DNA of 64,000 nt, from the NCBI GenBank assembly GCA_001799615.1, contig MGTU01000022.1, positions 29,733-93,732 of the forward strand, in the 5' to 3' direction. How positions within the stretch are numbered: the stretch's first letter is position 1; every line of letters starts with the position of its first letter. Position numbers and translations under genes: made by a program. Positions 50,530 through 59,998 of this stretch are shown piece after piece. The stretch comes from Elusimicrobia bacterium GWA2_61_42 (GTDB taxonomy: Bacteria > Elusimicrobiota > Elusimicrobia > Elusimicrobiales > UBA9959). The notes under the pieces were generated by a model. The model ran no database searches. It was not told the DNA's origin and saw only the letters and a program-made list of their open reading frames with translations.

Positions 50530-52389
50530 TTACAGGTATTCGGCCTGCCACAGGAAAAGCGAGACCAGGCAGGTGAGCTTGCGGCTGTTGTCGCTGCGGC
50601 CTTCCAGGTGGTCCTTCAGCAGTTTTTCCGCGTAGCCGTAATCGCAGAAGTCGGGGTTCTTCGCCCGGGCGGCGTTTATGGCGTCCAGCGTGAACTCCTT
50701 CAGCTCGCCTTTCAGCCATTGCGCCGTGGGCATATTGAAGCCCTTCTTGGGCATGTTCAGGATTTCCTCCGGCAGGTACTGCCGCAGGGCCCGGCGTATG
50801 ATGTGCTTGGTGGTAAAGCCCTTTATCTTCAGGTTCAGGGGGATCTCCTCGGAGAGCTCCAGCATCTCGTTGTCCAGGAAAGGCACGCGCGCCTCCTGCG
50901 AGTTGAACATGGTCACCAGGTCGGTGGAATGCAGCGAGCAGTAGGGCAGGAAGACGTTGAGGTCCAGGTAAAGCAGGCGGTCCAGCAGGCGGGCCGAGGC
51001 CACGTCCGGCAAATGCTGCGCGAAAACCTCGAAGGGGTCCGCGTGCTTCAGGCCGGGCAGCAGGGCCTTGATGTCCTCGGGGGTGAGGATCTCCTTGTAT
51101 TTGAGGTGGGCCACTTCCGGCTTGAAGGCCGCGCCGCGCGTGAAGGATTTTATCTTGAAGTCCAGGCTGAGGCGGCGGGTGGAGACCGGCATGCGGTCCG
51201 CGGCCGCCCGGATGGCCGCTTTCACCGGCCCGGGCAGGTACTGGTAGATGCGGCCGATCTTGGCCGCGGTGAGCGTGGGATACCCGGCGAACAGTTCGTC
51301 GCCGCCGGCGCCCGTCAGCGCCACGGTTATGTCCTTGCGGGACTGGGCCGACACGTGCCCCATGGCCAGATAGGTCCAGTCGCCGTGGGGCTCGGCGAAG
51401 CCGCTGACCGCGCGCGGCAGCTGCTCCATGATGTCTCGGGGGCCGATCAGGCAGTCGGAGTGGTCGGTATTATACTTCTGCGCCACCAGCCGGGCCTCGG
51501 CCAGCTCGTTAAAGGTGCCGCCGTTCTCGTAGCCCACCGTGTAGGTTTTGGGCCGCACGCCCAGCTTGGCCATCATCGCCACGATGGCGGTGGAATCCAG
51601 GCCGCTGGAAAGAAAAACGCCCAGCGGCACGTCGCTGACCAGCTGCCGCTTCACGGAATTCAGGAGCGCGGTCTCGATGCGCGCGGCGGCGTCGGCCTCG
51701 GTCATTTTCTGGGGGCGGAAGCGGTAATGCCAGTACTGGCGGACCTCGGCTTTTTTGCCCGAGACCTTTATGCAGTGGCCCTGCGGCAGGCGGCGGATGT
51801 GCTTGAAGATGGAGCGGGGGGAAGCGATGTAATAGAAAGAAAGGTAGTTCACCAGCGCCTGGGTATCCAGGTCGCGCGGCATCCCGTTGAAGGCCAGCAG
51901 GGATTTAATCTCCGAGGCGAAATACAGAGAGCCGCCCAGGTCCGCGTAGAACAGGGGCTTGATCCCGGCGCGGTCCCGGGCGACGAACAGTTCCTCTTTC
52001 CGGGCGTCCCACACCGCGAAAGCGAACATGCCGTTGAGCTTCTCAACGCATTTCTCACCCAGCTCCTCGTACAGGTGCACCAGCACTTCGGTGTCGGAGT
52101 TGGTGGTGAAGCGGTGCCGGGCTTCCAGGTTGCGCCGGAGTTCCCGGTAGTTGTAGATCTCGCCGTTGAGCACGACGGCGATAGTTTTGTCCTCGTTGAA
52201 GACCGGCTGGTGGCCGCCCTCCAGGTCTATGATCTTCAGGCGGCGCATGGCCAGGCCGCAATGCCTGTCCGCGATGACGCCTTCGTCGTCGGGGCCGCGG
52301 TGCAGCATCTCGAAAAGCGGCCGCTTCAGCTCCGACTCGCGCACCGGGGCTTTTGAGCTATAGTTTATTTTGCCGAGTATTCCGCACAT
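50530..52389 (-). CDS. asnB: Asparagine synthase, glutamine-hydrolysing
   Basis: 619 residues. The N-terminal glutaminase domain starts MCGILGKIN, with catalytic Cys 2. The synthetase domain has the ATP-binding SSGLDSTAIVA near residue 262. Such proteins in glycan loci may also amidate sugar acids rather than aspartate; here it closes the minus-strand glycan operon, and the WbpB/D/E pathway makes a uronic acid, so amidation of that sugar is possible but unproven. Three bases separate it from the upstream GT39 gene. Confidence 0.9.
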   Translation of the reverse strand: MCGILGKINYSSKAPVRESELKRPLFEMLHRGPDDEGVIADRHCGLAMRRLKIIDLEGGHQPVFNEDKTIAVVLNGEIYNYRELRRNLEARHRFTTNSDTEVLVHLYEELGEKCVEKLNGMFAFAVWDARKEELFVARDRAGIKPLFYADLGGSLYFASEIKSLLAFNGMPRDLDTQALVNYLSFYYIASPRSIFKHIRRLPQGHCIKVSGKKAEVRQYWHYRFRPQKMTEADAAARIETALLNSVKRQLVSDVPLGVFLSSGLDSTAIVAMMAKLGVRPKTYTVGYENGGTFNELAEARLVAQKYNTDHSDCLIGPRDIMEQLPRAVSGFAEPHGDWTYLAMGHVSAQSRKDITVALTGAGGDELFAGYPTLTAAKIGRIYQYLPGPVKAAIRAAADRMPVSTRRLSLDFKIKSFTRGAAFKPEVAHLKYKEILTPEDIKALLPGLKHADPFEVFAQHLPDVASARLLDRLLYLDLNVFLPYCSLHSTDLVTMFNSQEARVPFLDNEMLELSEEIPLNLKIKGFTTKHIIRRALRQYLPEEILNMPKKGFNMPTAQWLKGELKEFTLDAINAARAKNPDFCDYGYAEKLLKDHLEGRSDNSRKLTCLVSLFLWQAEYL

Positions 52390-52392
52390 AGG

Positions 52393-54012
52393 TCAGCGTC
52401 CTTTCTCCGGGTCTTGGACCCGCTGGTAAATAGAGATCTTGTTCGGGGTGTAGAGCATCTCCGGGATCTTCTCCGCCGGGCCCAGGCCCGGGGGCGTGAA
52501 ACGGGCCTCAAAACTTTTTATCTCCGTGTAGCCGTATTTAGCCGCCGCGGCGGAGAAGCCGCGTTCCGGCAGCAGCTGCGCTTCCAGGTCGCTCATTATC
52601 ACGTAGTCCGGCCGCAGTTCCGCCAGTCTGTCGTAGCCGAGATCCGAAGCGGGATCCCCGGCGGGCAGGGTGACATATTTATAGTCCGGCAGCCCGGGGT
52701 GGCCGGGATGGCGGTATTTCCGGTCTATCAGGCCGGGCGTGAACCAGGAGGGCTCGCGCAGCAGCCCGATCGAGGCGCCGGGCTTTATGTTGCCGGTCAT
52801 CCATTCGGAGGCGGCGTCCCTGATGTCGGGCGCGGCCAGCAGCCGGAAATAGGCGCCGTAAAAAAAGAAGGCGTGAACGGCCACCGCGGCCAGCGCGGCG
52901 CGCCCGGCCCAGGGCGCGCGCCGCCAGGCCCGCGACAGCGCGGCGGCGGCCAGTACGGCCATGAACGGCAGCGCCGGCAGGATGCGGCTGGGGATGGCGA
53001 AGGGGCCGGCGCGGTAAAAAAAGACGAATAGCAGGGCGATCCACGCCAGCAGCAGGAGGTCATCCTTGCCGCGCCTGACCAGGGCCGCGCCCAGGCCGAG
53101 CAGGCAGAGCAGGAACAGCGGCAGGCCCAGCGCCTGGTTCATCGACCCGGCCAGGAAAGCGGCGTTCTTGAAAAAGGAGAGCCCCTCGCCCGCGGAAGCC
53201 ACGTTGTTGAGCGCCTGCATGCCTTTCATGAAGTTGGGAAAATCCAGGAAGGTGTACGGCGCGCCGATAAAAAAGAACAGCCCGAGGGCGGCCAGGGCCA
53301 GCCAGAGCTTTTTGGCGCTTTTATCCGGGCCGGTCCCCAGGAAATGGGCCAGCGGCAGCAGCAGGGCCAGGGGCGCCGCCGAAAGCCTGGTGGCGGCCGC
53401 CAGGCCGGTGGCGAGGCCGGCCAGGAAGTAATCGCGGGCCCGGCCTTCGTCCAGGATCTTTTTCATGAAAATGAAAGCGAGGACTATCCAGAAAGCCCCG
53501 GGCACGTTCATGATGATATAGCGGGAGCTTACCACGTGGGCCGGCATCAGGGCCGTAAAGAAAGCCGCCAGCAGCCCGGCGCCGGGGCCGAACATCTTTT
53601 TCGCCAGCACGAAGACAGCGCCCACCGTCAGCAGCCCGTAGAACACAGAAAGCAGCCTGCCCGCCAGGAACAGCTTGGCCATCTCGCCGATATTCGAATA
53701 ATAAAAATCCTTGTCCGGGGTCAGCGTGGTGTATTTTACGAGCGAGAGCGCTTTTAGCACGGCGCCGTAGGTGTAAATGTTGAACGTGCCCTCTGAGAGG
53801 GCGCAGGGATGCTTGTCGCTGACCGGGTTGAAATCCAGCTTGGACGGGTTCATTCCCTGCAGCGCGGTCAGCGCCGTGGATTCGTCGCAGTTGTAGGTGG
53901 CGGTGTGGAAGCGGCCGGGCAGGCTCCAGGTTACCCAGGAGAGGCGCAGGATGGCGGCGCATAGCAGGATAAGGACCAGCGCCAGTTTTTCTTTTGAAAC
54001 GGAGATAGACAT
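52393..54012 (-). CDS. GT39-like membrane glycosyltransferase
   Basis: 539 residues with about twelve helices. After the first helix, YNCDESTALTALQGM near residue 42 provides the Asp-Glu pair expected at the catalytic loop of GT39 enzymes; an RLSAAP helix near 188 and a soluble C-terminal part with DLEAQLLPERGF follow. ATG 54012 is used since the frame open to 54090 adds an unsupported tail. Upstream is a radical SAM gene (gap 23), downstream asnB. Confidence 0.75.
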   Translation of the reverse strand: MSISVSKEKLALVLILLCAAILRLSWVTWSLPGRFHTATYNCDESTALTALQGMNPSKLDFNPVSDKHPCALSEGTFNIYTYGAVLKALSLVKYTTLTPDKDFYYSNIGEMAKLFLAGRLLSVFYGLLTVGAVFVLAKKMFGPGAGLLAAFFTALMPAHVVSSRYIIMNVPGAFWIVLAFIFMKKILDEGRARDYFLAGLATGLAAATRLSAAPLALLLPLAHFLGTGPDKSAKKLWLALAALGLFFFIGAPYTFLDFPNFMKGMQALNNVASAGEGLSFFKNAAFLAGSMNQALGLPLFLLCLLGLGAALVRRGKDDLLLLAWIALLFVFFYRAGPFAIPSRILPALPFMAVLAAAALSRAWRRAPWAGRAALAAVAVHAFFFYGAYFRLLAAPDIRDAASEWMTGNIKPGASIGLLREPSWFTPGLIDRKYRHPGHPGLPDYKYVTLPAGDPASDLGYDRLAELRPDYVIMSDLEAQLLPERGFSAAAAKYGYTEIKSFEARFTPPGLGPAEKIPEMLYTPNKISIYQRVQDPEKGR

Positions 54013-54035
54013 AGTTAAAGGAACCGCCGCCGGCG

Positions 54036-55448
54036 TCAGTCCGGCGTCGAAGGCAGCAGTATGCCGGCCCCGGCGCGCGCTTTCTTCCACAGTTCCGTCA
54101 GGGACCTGGTCTTGGCCAGGCTGCGCAGGATGTATTTCGCCCGCCAGTAGAACTTCCGGTGCGCGAAGTTGAGCAGGCGCAGCAGTTCGTCCTCCGGCAG
54201 CTCCTTGGTCCAGTACGGGGGGGAAAAGCCTGGGGCGGGGTTGGCCGCGAATTCCTTCCAGTAGTCGGTCTTGAAAAAGCCCTGCCTGAGGCCGGCGCTG
54301 TAGAGCCCGGTGGCCGGGAACGGGGTGGTGATGGAGAACTGGGCGTAGTCGGGGTCCAGCTCCACGGCGAAATCCACTGTCTTTAAGATCTGCTCTTTGG
54401 TCTCGCCGGGCGAGCCGATCATAAAGTAGGCCAGCGTCTCCATCCCGATGGAGCGGGTGAATTTGAAAGTCTCCCGGATCCTGGCCAGCTGGATCTTCTT
54501 GCCCAGCGTGGCCAGCACTTCCTCCGTGCCCGCCTCCACGCCTATGTGCAGGCGCATGCAGCCGGCTTTGGCCATGGCCTGGATGAGCTCCGGGTCCAGC
54601 GTATTGATGTGCGCCCTGGCGTCCCAGGCTATGGTCAGGCCGCGGCGGCGCAGTTCGGCGCAGACCGCCAGCACCCGCGCCCTGTCCACCGTAAACGTGT
54701 CGTCTATCAGGAAGATCTCTTCATAACCGTCCCTGGCGCAGGCCGCCATTTCGTCAACTACGCTGGCGGCGGACCTGGCCCTGAAGCGGCAGCCGGTGTG
54801 CCGGTAGCAGAAGGAGCAGTTGAAGGGGCAGCCCCGGCTGGTGAACATGGTGGTGATCAGTTTGCCCGGGCTGAGCAGCGAGGCGTATTTCGCGCGCGGG
54901 ATGGCGTTCCTGTCAGGGGCGGGCAGGGAGTCCAGGTCCTCTATGGGGGCGTCCGGCGGGTTGATGACCGGGGCGCCGTCCTTCTTGTAGGCCAGCCCGG
55001 GGAAATCGAAACTCCCGCCGCGCTCTACGGCCTCCGCCAGTTTCGCGAAGGGGCGTTCGCCTTCGCCCAGCACCAGGAAGTCTACGTCGGGCAGCGCCAG
55101 GGTTTCGGCGGGATAGATGTCGCAATGCGCGCCGCCCAGCACCACCAGGATATCGCGGCTGACCTGCTTGGCCGCCCTGGCGACCAGCAAGGCGTCTATG
55201 ATGGTGAAAGTGGTGGCGGTCACGCCGACTATACGGGGCGCGGCCGCGCGGATCCTTTCGGAGATCGCCGCCTCGCCCAGCCTTTCCGCTTCGCAGTCCA
55301 GGATCTCCACGCGGTGCTTTTTATCCACCAGGGAGGCCGCGTACATCAGGCCCAGCGGGGGCAGTACGCCGGATTCCGACTCCACGCTCTTGGGCAGGTG
55401 GGTGCGCAGCATGTGCCCGGTGGGCGGCTGGACCAGGAGGATGTTCAT
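54036..55448 (-). CDS. B12-binding radical SAM protein
   Basis: 470 residues. N-terminal cobalamin-binding-like domain (LLVQPPTGHML, VLGGAHCDIYP, residues 1-150) and a radical SAM domain with RGCPFNCSFCYRHTGC near residue 205. GVEAGTEEVLATLGKKI and FMIGSPGETKEQI follow as in the other copy (41288), with which it shares order and length although it is clearly distinct. Probably a C-methyltransferase or related enzyme acting on a lipid or sugar. ATG overlaps the DUF2304 stop. Confidence 0.85.
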   Translation of the reverse strand: MNILLVQPPTGHMLRTHLPKSVESESGVLPPLGLMYAASLVDKKHRVEILDCEAERLGEAAISERIRAAAPRIVGVTATTFTIIDALLVARAAKQVSRDILVVLGGAHCDIYPAETLALPDVDFLVLGEGERPFAKLAEAVERGGSFDFPGLAYKKDGAPVINPPDAPIEDLDSLPAPDRNAIPRAKYASLLSPGKLITTMFTSRGCPFNCSFCYRHTGCRFRARSAASVVDEMAACARDGYEEIFLIDDTFTVDRARVLAVCAELRRRGLTIAWDARAHINTLDPELIQAMAKAGCMRLHIGVEAGTEEVLATLGKKIQLARIRETFKFTRSIGMETLAYFMIGSPGETKEQILKTVDFAVELDPDYAQFSITTPFPATGLYSAGLRQGFFKTDYWKEFAANPAPGFSPPYWTKELPEDELLRLLNFAHRKFYWRAKYILRSLAKTRSLTELWKKARAGAGILLPSTPD

Positions 55449-55810
55449 GCTTTAGGTCCGAAGTTCTTTTTAAGGGCGGCCAGTTCGTTGTTCAGGATGG
55501 CCAGGGACTGGTTGAGGTCCTTGGCGTGTTTGCGCAGGGTGGAGATCTCCACCGAGAAATGGACCAGCAGGATGAGGACGAAGATAAGCCCGAAGAAGAA
55601 AAGGACGGAGGCGGGGTATTTGGCCCCGATGAGTTCCGTAAGGCGGGTCAGCAGGCCTTCCCAGAGGGAGATCACGATGAAGATCAGCCCGACGACAAAC
55701 CAGAGGATGGAGTAGATCTCCTTCATCTTGTTCTTCCTGAGCAGGTTCAGGACCAGCAGCAGGAACAGCGCGCTGGTGCCGATGGTCACGATTTGATGCT
55801 TCAGTATCAT
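55445..55810 (-). CDS. DUF2304-type small membrane protein
   Basis: 121 residues: three helices (about 6-23, 31-49, 67-88) and a C-terminal coiled coil (STLRKHAKDLNQSLAILNNELAALKKN). DUF2304 proteins commonly sit directly beside a GT2 glycosyltransferase, as here (gap 17 to the upstream GT2), and may be its membrane partner. Coupled to the radical SAM gene by a four-base overlap. Confidence 0.85.
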   Translation of the reverse strand: MILKHQIVTIGTSALFLLLVLNLLRKNKMKEIYSILWFVVGLIFIVISLWEGLLTRLTELIGAKYPASVLFFFGLIFVLILLVHFSVEISTLRKHAKDLNQSLAILNNELAALKKNFGPKA

Positions 55811-55827
55811 TAAAGCCTCCCGCTCGC

Positions 55828-56541
55828 TCAGGTCCCGCTGAAGCGCTTGCGCAGCAGCACGGAGAGTACCGACACCAGCGTTTTAAAACAATAGACAACG
55901 GATTTCTGGAAATTTATAGAGGACCGGCCGCTGGCCCTGGGCCGCATGTGCAGCGGGATCTCTTTCAGCTTGTAGCCGGACAGCCCCAGCAGCAGGATGG
56001 TCTCCACGTCGGGAAAATCCTCGGGGTATTCCACGGAGAGGAAGCTGACGGTCCTGGCGTTGGCGGCCCTGAAGCCGGAGGTCACGTCTGTTATCTTTTC
56101 TCCCAGGATGGCCGAGGTCAGCAGCGAGAACAGCTTGGTCCCGATGAACCGCGGGTACTGGAGCTTGTAGCCCATGGGCACAAGGTACCGCGAGCCCGTC
56201 ACCAGATCCGCCTCGCCGGCGAGGAGGGGGGCGATGAGCTGCGGGATCTGCCCGGCGGGATGCTGGCCGTCGCCGTCCACCTGGATGGCGATGTCGTAGC
56301 CGCGCGCGGCCGCGTACTTGTACCCGGTCTGCACCGCGCCGCCGATGCCCAGGTTAAAGATGGTGCTAATATAAGGAACGCCTCGCCCGGCGCAAACGGC
56401 CGTGGTCGCGTCGGTGGAGCAGTCGTTGACCACGAGGATGTCGCAGAAAGGGACTTCTTTTTTTATTTCGTCTATCACGCCGCCCAGGTTCTTGGCTTCG
56501 TTATAGGCCGGGATAATGAGAAGGACTTTGGGCTCAGGCAT
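55828..56541 (-). CDS. GT2 glycosyltransferase, DPM-like
   Basis: 237 residues. LIIPAYNEAKNLGGVI near residue 8, VNDCSTD near 38, VDGDGQHPAGQIP near 91 and TSGFRAAN near 158 are classic polyprenyl-phosphate glycosyltransferase motifs. C-terminal region is amphipathic without a clear membrane helix; the downstream DUF2304 protein may anchor it. Overlaps the acetyltransferase stop by eight bases. Confidence 0.9.
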   Translation of the reverse strand: MPEPKVLLIIPAYNEAKNLGGVIDEIKKEVPFCDILVVNDCSTDATTAVCAGRGVPYISTIFNLGIGGAVQTGYKYAAARGYDIAIQVDGDGQHPAGQIPQLIAPLLAGEADLVTGSRYLVPMGYKLQYPRFIGTKLFSLLTSAILGEKITDVTSGFRAANARTVSFLSVEYPEDFPDVETILLLGLSGYKLKEIPLHMRPRASGRSSINFQKSVVYCFKTLVSVLSVLLRKRFSGT

Positions 56542-57304
56542 AGTACCCCAGGGTAAGTTTGCTGCCTGTCAGGCGGAAGCCTGCGGCCGCATAGAAATTG
56601 GCGGCCTGCGGATTGGAAAGGGAAGTCGCGACGGAAACTCTTTTAAGGCCGCGGCCGGCGAACCAGGCGAATGCCCCGGCCACCAGCTCTTTGCCGAAGG
56701 CTTTGCCCTGGAACTTCCGGCTGACGGCCAGCAGGTCGATGTTGCCGCGCCGCTCTTTTTTAAACTCCTGGCAGACGATCAGGCCGGCCACCCGGCCCTT
56801 CACCCGTTTGACCAGCGCCAGGTCGCCCCTTTGGCCGCTGCAGCAGTTCCTGGCCCATTCCAGCACGGCTTTGTCGGCCGATTTTTTAGGCAGGCAAGGG
56901 TCGTCCTGGAAGCGGAACCTGGAATAGGTCAGGATGTCCTTCATTACCTCGAGGACCTCCCGCTCGTCCTCCGCCCGGCAGGGTTCCACCCCGCGCGGCA
57001 AGCCGGGAGCTTTGCCCACGGCTTTTTCAAATTCAAGCAGGGAATTTACCAGGTGAAAGCCCGCTGCCTGGAAAACAAGGGCGCCGGCCGTGTCGCGCGC
57101 CGGCAGCCTGGCCACGGCATAGCAGCTCCGCCGGCCGAAACGCCTGACGAAAGCTGCCAGCAGGCCGCCGTAAAGGGCGCCGTTCCCCTCCAGGCCGCAG
57201 ATGCGGTAGGCGTCCAGGCCCAGCATCTCGCTGTCCCAGGGCTCGCGCCTGTAGGTCAGCCTGGCCGTGCCGTTCCTGCCGCGTTTGGTTATGAATTGGT
57301 CCAT
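56534..57304 (-). CDS. GNAT acetyltransferase, WecD-like
   Basis: 256 residues. The acetyl-CoA loop VSRKFQGKAFGKELV near residue 192 and the closing NPQAANFYAAAGF near 230 define a GNAT domain; the N-terminal half is typical of WecD-like dTDP-4-amino-sugar acetyltransferases (EPWDSEMLGLDAYRI near residue 21). With the aminotransferase and 4,6-dehydratase upstream it should N-acetylate a 4-amino-4,6-dideoxy sugar. Gap of eleven bases to the aminotransferase. Confidence 0.82.
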   Translation of the reverse strand: MDQFITKRGRNGTARLTYRREPWDSEMLGLDAYRICGLEGNGALYGGLLAAFVRRFGRRSCYAVARLPARDTAGALVFQAAGFHLVNSLLEFEKAVGKAPGLPRGVEPCRAEDEREVLEVMKDILTYSRFRFQDDPCLPKKSADKAVLEWARNCCSGQRGDLALVKRVKGRVAGLIVCQEFKKERRGNIDLLAVSRKFQGKAFGKELVAGAFAWFAGRGLKRVSVATSLSNPQAANFYAAAGFRLTGSKLTLGYYA

Positions 57305-57315
57305 GCCGTTCTGCT

Positions 57316-58482
57316 TTACCTGCGGTTCCCGGCGATAATGGCTTTTACCGCGGCCGCCACCCTGGCCGCGTCGCTTTTTTTCATCCTGGAATACAGCGGC
57401 AGCGAAACCGTGCGGCTGTAGACGTATTCGCAGTTGGGATAATCTTTGGCTTTCAGGCCGTAGGCTTTCCTGTAGAAAGAGTGGCGGTGGAACGGGATGA
57501 AGTGGACGCTGCAGCCGATGCCGGCCTGCTTCATCTTTTCTATGAATTCGTCGCGGCCTATCTTAAGCTTTTCCAGGCCCAGCAGGACGGGGTAGAGGTG
57601 CCAGCTGGGCTCGGCCCAGGGTTTCACCGTGGGCAGGGTCAGCTCGGGGCAGCCGGCGAAAGCGGCGTTGTAGAAAGCCACGTGTTTTTTGCAGGCGGCG
57701 GCCATCGCCGGCAGTTTCTTCAGCTGGGGTACGCCCATCGCGGCCTGGATATCTGCCATATTGTATTTGAAGCCCGGGAAGACCACGTCGTATTTCCAGG
57801 ACCCCTGGCGGCTGTAGCGCTTCCAGGCGTCCTTGTTGATGCCGTGCAGCAGGTAGACCCGCATCTTTTCGGCGGCCGCGGCGCTGCGCGTGGTGATCAT
57901 GCCGCCTTCGCCGGTGGTGATGTTCTTGGTGGCGTAAAAACTGAAGCAGCCCGCGTCGCCCAGCGTGCCCACTTTCCGGCCGCGGTAGCGCGCGCCCAGG
58001 GCGTGGGCCGCGTCCTCCACCACGAACAGCCTGCGCCGGCGGGCGACGGCGTTTATGGCGTCCATGTCGCAGGGGTGGCCGCCGAAATGGACCACCAGGA
58101 TGCCTTTGGTCCGGCGCGTGATCTTTTCCTCCAGGCGGGCCGGGTCGATATTGTAGGTCTCCCGGTCTATATCTACGAACACCGGTTTGGCGCCGCAGTG
58201 GATGATGGCGTTGGCGGTGGCGGCGAACGTATACGGCGTGGTGAGGACCTCGTCGCCGGGCTTCACGCCCAGCGCCACCAGGCTGAGGTGTAAAGCCGCG
58301 GTGCAGGAGGAGACGGCGATGGCGTGCCTGGCGCCGCTGTGCGCCCGGAAGGCCTCCTCGAAATCTTTGACCCTGGGGCCCATGGTCAGCCAGCCCGAGT
58401 CCAGGCAGTTCATCACTTCTTTCTTTTCCTCCCTGCCGATCTCGGGCAGGTGGAAAGGCAGGAATTTTTTAGTCATGGTCAT
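57316..58482 (-). CDS. DegT/DnrJ/EryC1 sugar aminotransferase, PglE-like
   Basis: 388 residues. SSCTAALHLSLVAL near residue 58, VEDAAHALGARY near 154, the PLP Lys in FYATKNITTGEGG near 188 and FKYNMADIQAAMG near 230. It sits between a CapD/PglF-like dehydratase and a GNAT acetyltransferase, the usual gene set for a UDP-2-acetamido-4-amino-2,4,6-trideoxy sugar such as bacillosamine precursors. Start ATG overlaps the dehydratase stop by four bases. Confidence 0.88.
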   Translation of the reverse strand: MTMTKKFLPFHLPEIGREEKKEVMNCLDSGWLTMGPRVKDFEEAFRAHSGARHAIAVSSCTAALHLSLVALGVKPGDEVLTTPYTFAATANAIIHCGAKPVFVDIDRETYNIDPARLEEKITRRTKGILVVHFGGHPCDMDAINAVARRRRLFVVEDAAHALGARYRGRKVGTLGDAGCFSFYATKNITTGEGGMITTRSAAAAEKMRVYLLHGINKDAWKRYSRQGSWKYDVVFPGFKYNMADIQAAMGVPQLKKLPAMAAACKKHVAFYNAAFAGCPELTLPTVKPWAEPSWHLYPVLLGLEKLKIGRDEFIEKMKQAGIGCSVHFIPFHRHSFYRKAYGLKAKDYPNCEYVYSRTVSLPLYSRMKKSDAARVAAAVKAIIAGNRR

Positions 58483-59903
58483 AGCCGCACCAGCTTGTCC
58501 AGCAGCGCTCTCGTTTTGGCGTCGTCGTAGTTCCGGGCGCAGGCGATGAGCCCGGCCAATGCTTTTTTAAACTCCGGCCGCACCGGGGTCCTGCTCTGGT
58601 CGATTATCATCATGAAGGGGTGCGGCGAAGCCCGCAGCTCCTCGCGCCGCGCGTCGTAAAGTTCCTCGTGCAGCTTTTCCCCGGGCCGCAGGCCGGTATA
58701 TTTTATCCTGACGTCCGCGCCGGGGACCAGGCCGCGCAGCCTGATGAGGTCCCGCGCCAGGTCCAAAACCTTTACCGGCTCGCCCATGTCCAGCACGAAG
58801 ATCTCCCCGCCGCGGCTGATGGCCACGGTGTTGAGGATCAGCAGGCAGGCTTCGTCGATGGACATGAAATACCTGGTGACGTCCGGGTGGGTGAGGGTAA
58901 GCGGGCCGCCCGCCTCGAGCTGCCGCTCGAAGACCTCCACCACGCTGCCGCTGCTGCGGACCACGTTGCCGAACCTGACCGAGAGGAGTTTGACCGGGGA
59001 GCGGCGCTGCGCCGCGCTGATGTACATCTCGCCGGCTTTCTTGGTCTTGCCCAGCACGCTGGTCGGCTTTACGGCTTTGTCGGTGGAAATAAAGATCAGT
59101 TCTTTGGCGCCGTGACGGCCGGCGCAGTCGATAAGGTTCACGGTGCTTTCCACGTTGTTCAGCACCGCCTCGCTGACGTTGCGCTCCAGGATGGGCACGT
59201 GCTTGTAGGCTGCCGCGTGGAAGACGATGTCGGGCCTGTACTTTTTAAAGATGTGGGAGACTTTGGCCTTGTCCCTGATGTCGGACAGGGAAAAGACCAC
59301 GTTGCGCCGGTCCTTGATCCGGAACTTCAGCCAGTGCAGGCTGTTCTCCGAGTTGTCCAGCAGCACCAGTTTGCCGGGCTTGAGCAGCGCCAGCTGTTCG
59401 CTGAGCATGGAGCCGATGGAGCCGCCGGCCCCGGTCACCAGCACGCGCTTGTTCCTGAGATTCTTGCGGATCTCGGCGAAGCGGATCTTTACGGGTTTCC
59501 TGCGCAGGATGTCTTCGATGCGCAGCCTGCGGGTGGGCTCTATGCGCGCCCGGCTGTCCAGGACCTCGAAGTAGCCCGGGACGATCCTGACCGGCAGGTC
59601 CGTCTTTCTGCAGGCGGCCAGGATCGTTTTTACCTGGGCGCCCGTGGCTGACGGGATGGAGATGAGGATCAGGTCGGCCCGCGCGCGCCCGGCCACTTTT
59701 GCCAGGTCGGCGGCGGCGCCCAAAACCTTGAGTTTCCTGTAGGAGGTGCCGCGCTTGGCGGGGGAGTCGTCTATAAAGCCTATGGGGGAGTAGTTGAGCT
59801 CGCCGTGGCGCAGCATCTCGTCCGCGGTGAGCCGGCCGGCCGTGCCCGCCCCTACGATCAGGACGCGTTTTTTCTTTTTAATGCCAGCCAGTTTTATCTT
59901 CAT
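58479..59903 (-). CDS. CapD/PglF-family sugar-nucleotide 4,6-dehydratase
   Basis: 474 residues. Two Rossmann-like halves: an N-terminal CoA-binding-like domain (VLIVGAGTAGRL) and a C-terminal SDR domain with VTGAGGSIGSMLSEQL near residue 155. The catalytic segment reads FISTDKAVKPTSVLGKTK, with the Thr-Asp-Lys typical of PglF and CapD. The four N-terminal membrane helices of PglF are missing, so this is a soluble form. First enzyme of the 4-amino-sugar set, acting probably on UDP-GlcNAc. Confidence 0.87.
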   Translation of the reverse strand: MKIKLAGIKKKKRVLIVGAGTAGRLTADEMLRHGELNYSPIGFIDDSPAKRGTSYRKLKVLGAAADLAKVAGRARADLILISIPSATGAQVKTILAACRKTDLPVRIVPGYFEVLDSRARIEPTRRLRIEDILRRKPVKIRFAEIRKNLRNKRVLVTGAGGSIGSMLSEQLALLKPGKLVLLDNSENSLHWLKFRIKDRRNVVFSLSDIRDKAKVSHIFKKYRPDIVFHAAAYKHVPILERNVSEAVLNNVESTVNLIDCAGRHGAKELIFISTDKAVKPTSVLGKTKKAGEMYISAAQRRSPVKLLSVRFGNVVRSSGSVVEVFERQLEAGGPLTLTHPDVTRYFMSIDEACLLILNTVAISRGGEIFVLDMGEPVKVLDLARDLIRLRGLVPGADVRIKYTGLRPGEKLHEELYDARREELRASPHPFMMIIDQSRTPVRPEFKKALAGLIACARNYDDAKTRALLDKLVRL

Positions 59904-59910
59904 AAACCCC

Positions 59911-59982
59911 CGCCGCGGCCCGCGGCGAAACCAGGTGCGCCGGGCAATAAGAGCGAGGGGCCCCGGCCAGGGAGCCCCTTGC
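59911..59982. repeat. Two hairpins between the aminotransferase and dehydratase genes
   Basis: CGCCGCG (59911-59917) pairs with CGCGGCG (59921-59927); GCGAGGGGC (59953-59961) pairs with GCCCCTTGC (59974-59982) with one mismatch or wobble. They occupy the 95-base gap between two minus-strand genes and could attenuate or protect the transcript. No T run. Confidence 0.4.
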
Positions 59983-59998
59983 CCGTGGACAGCCCGTT

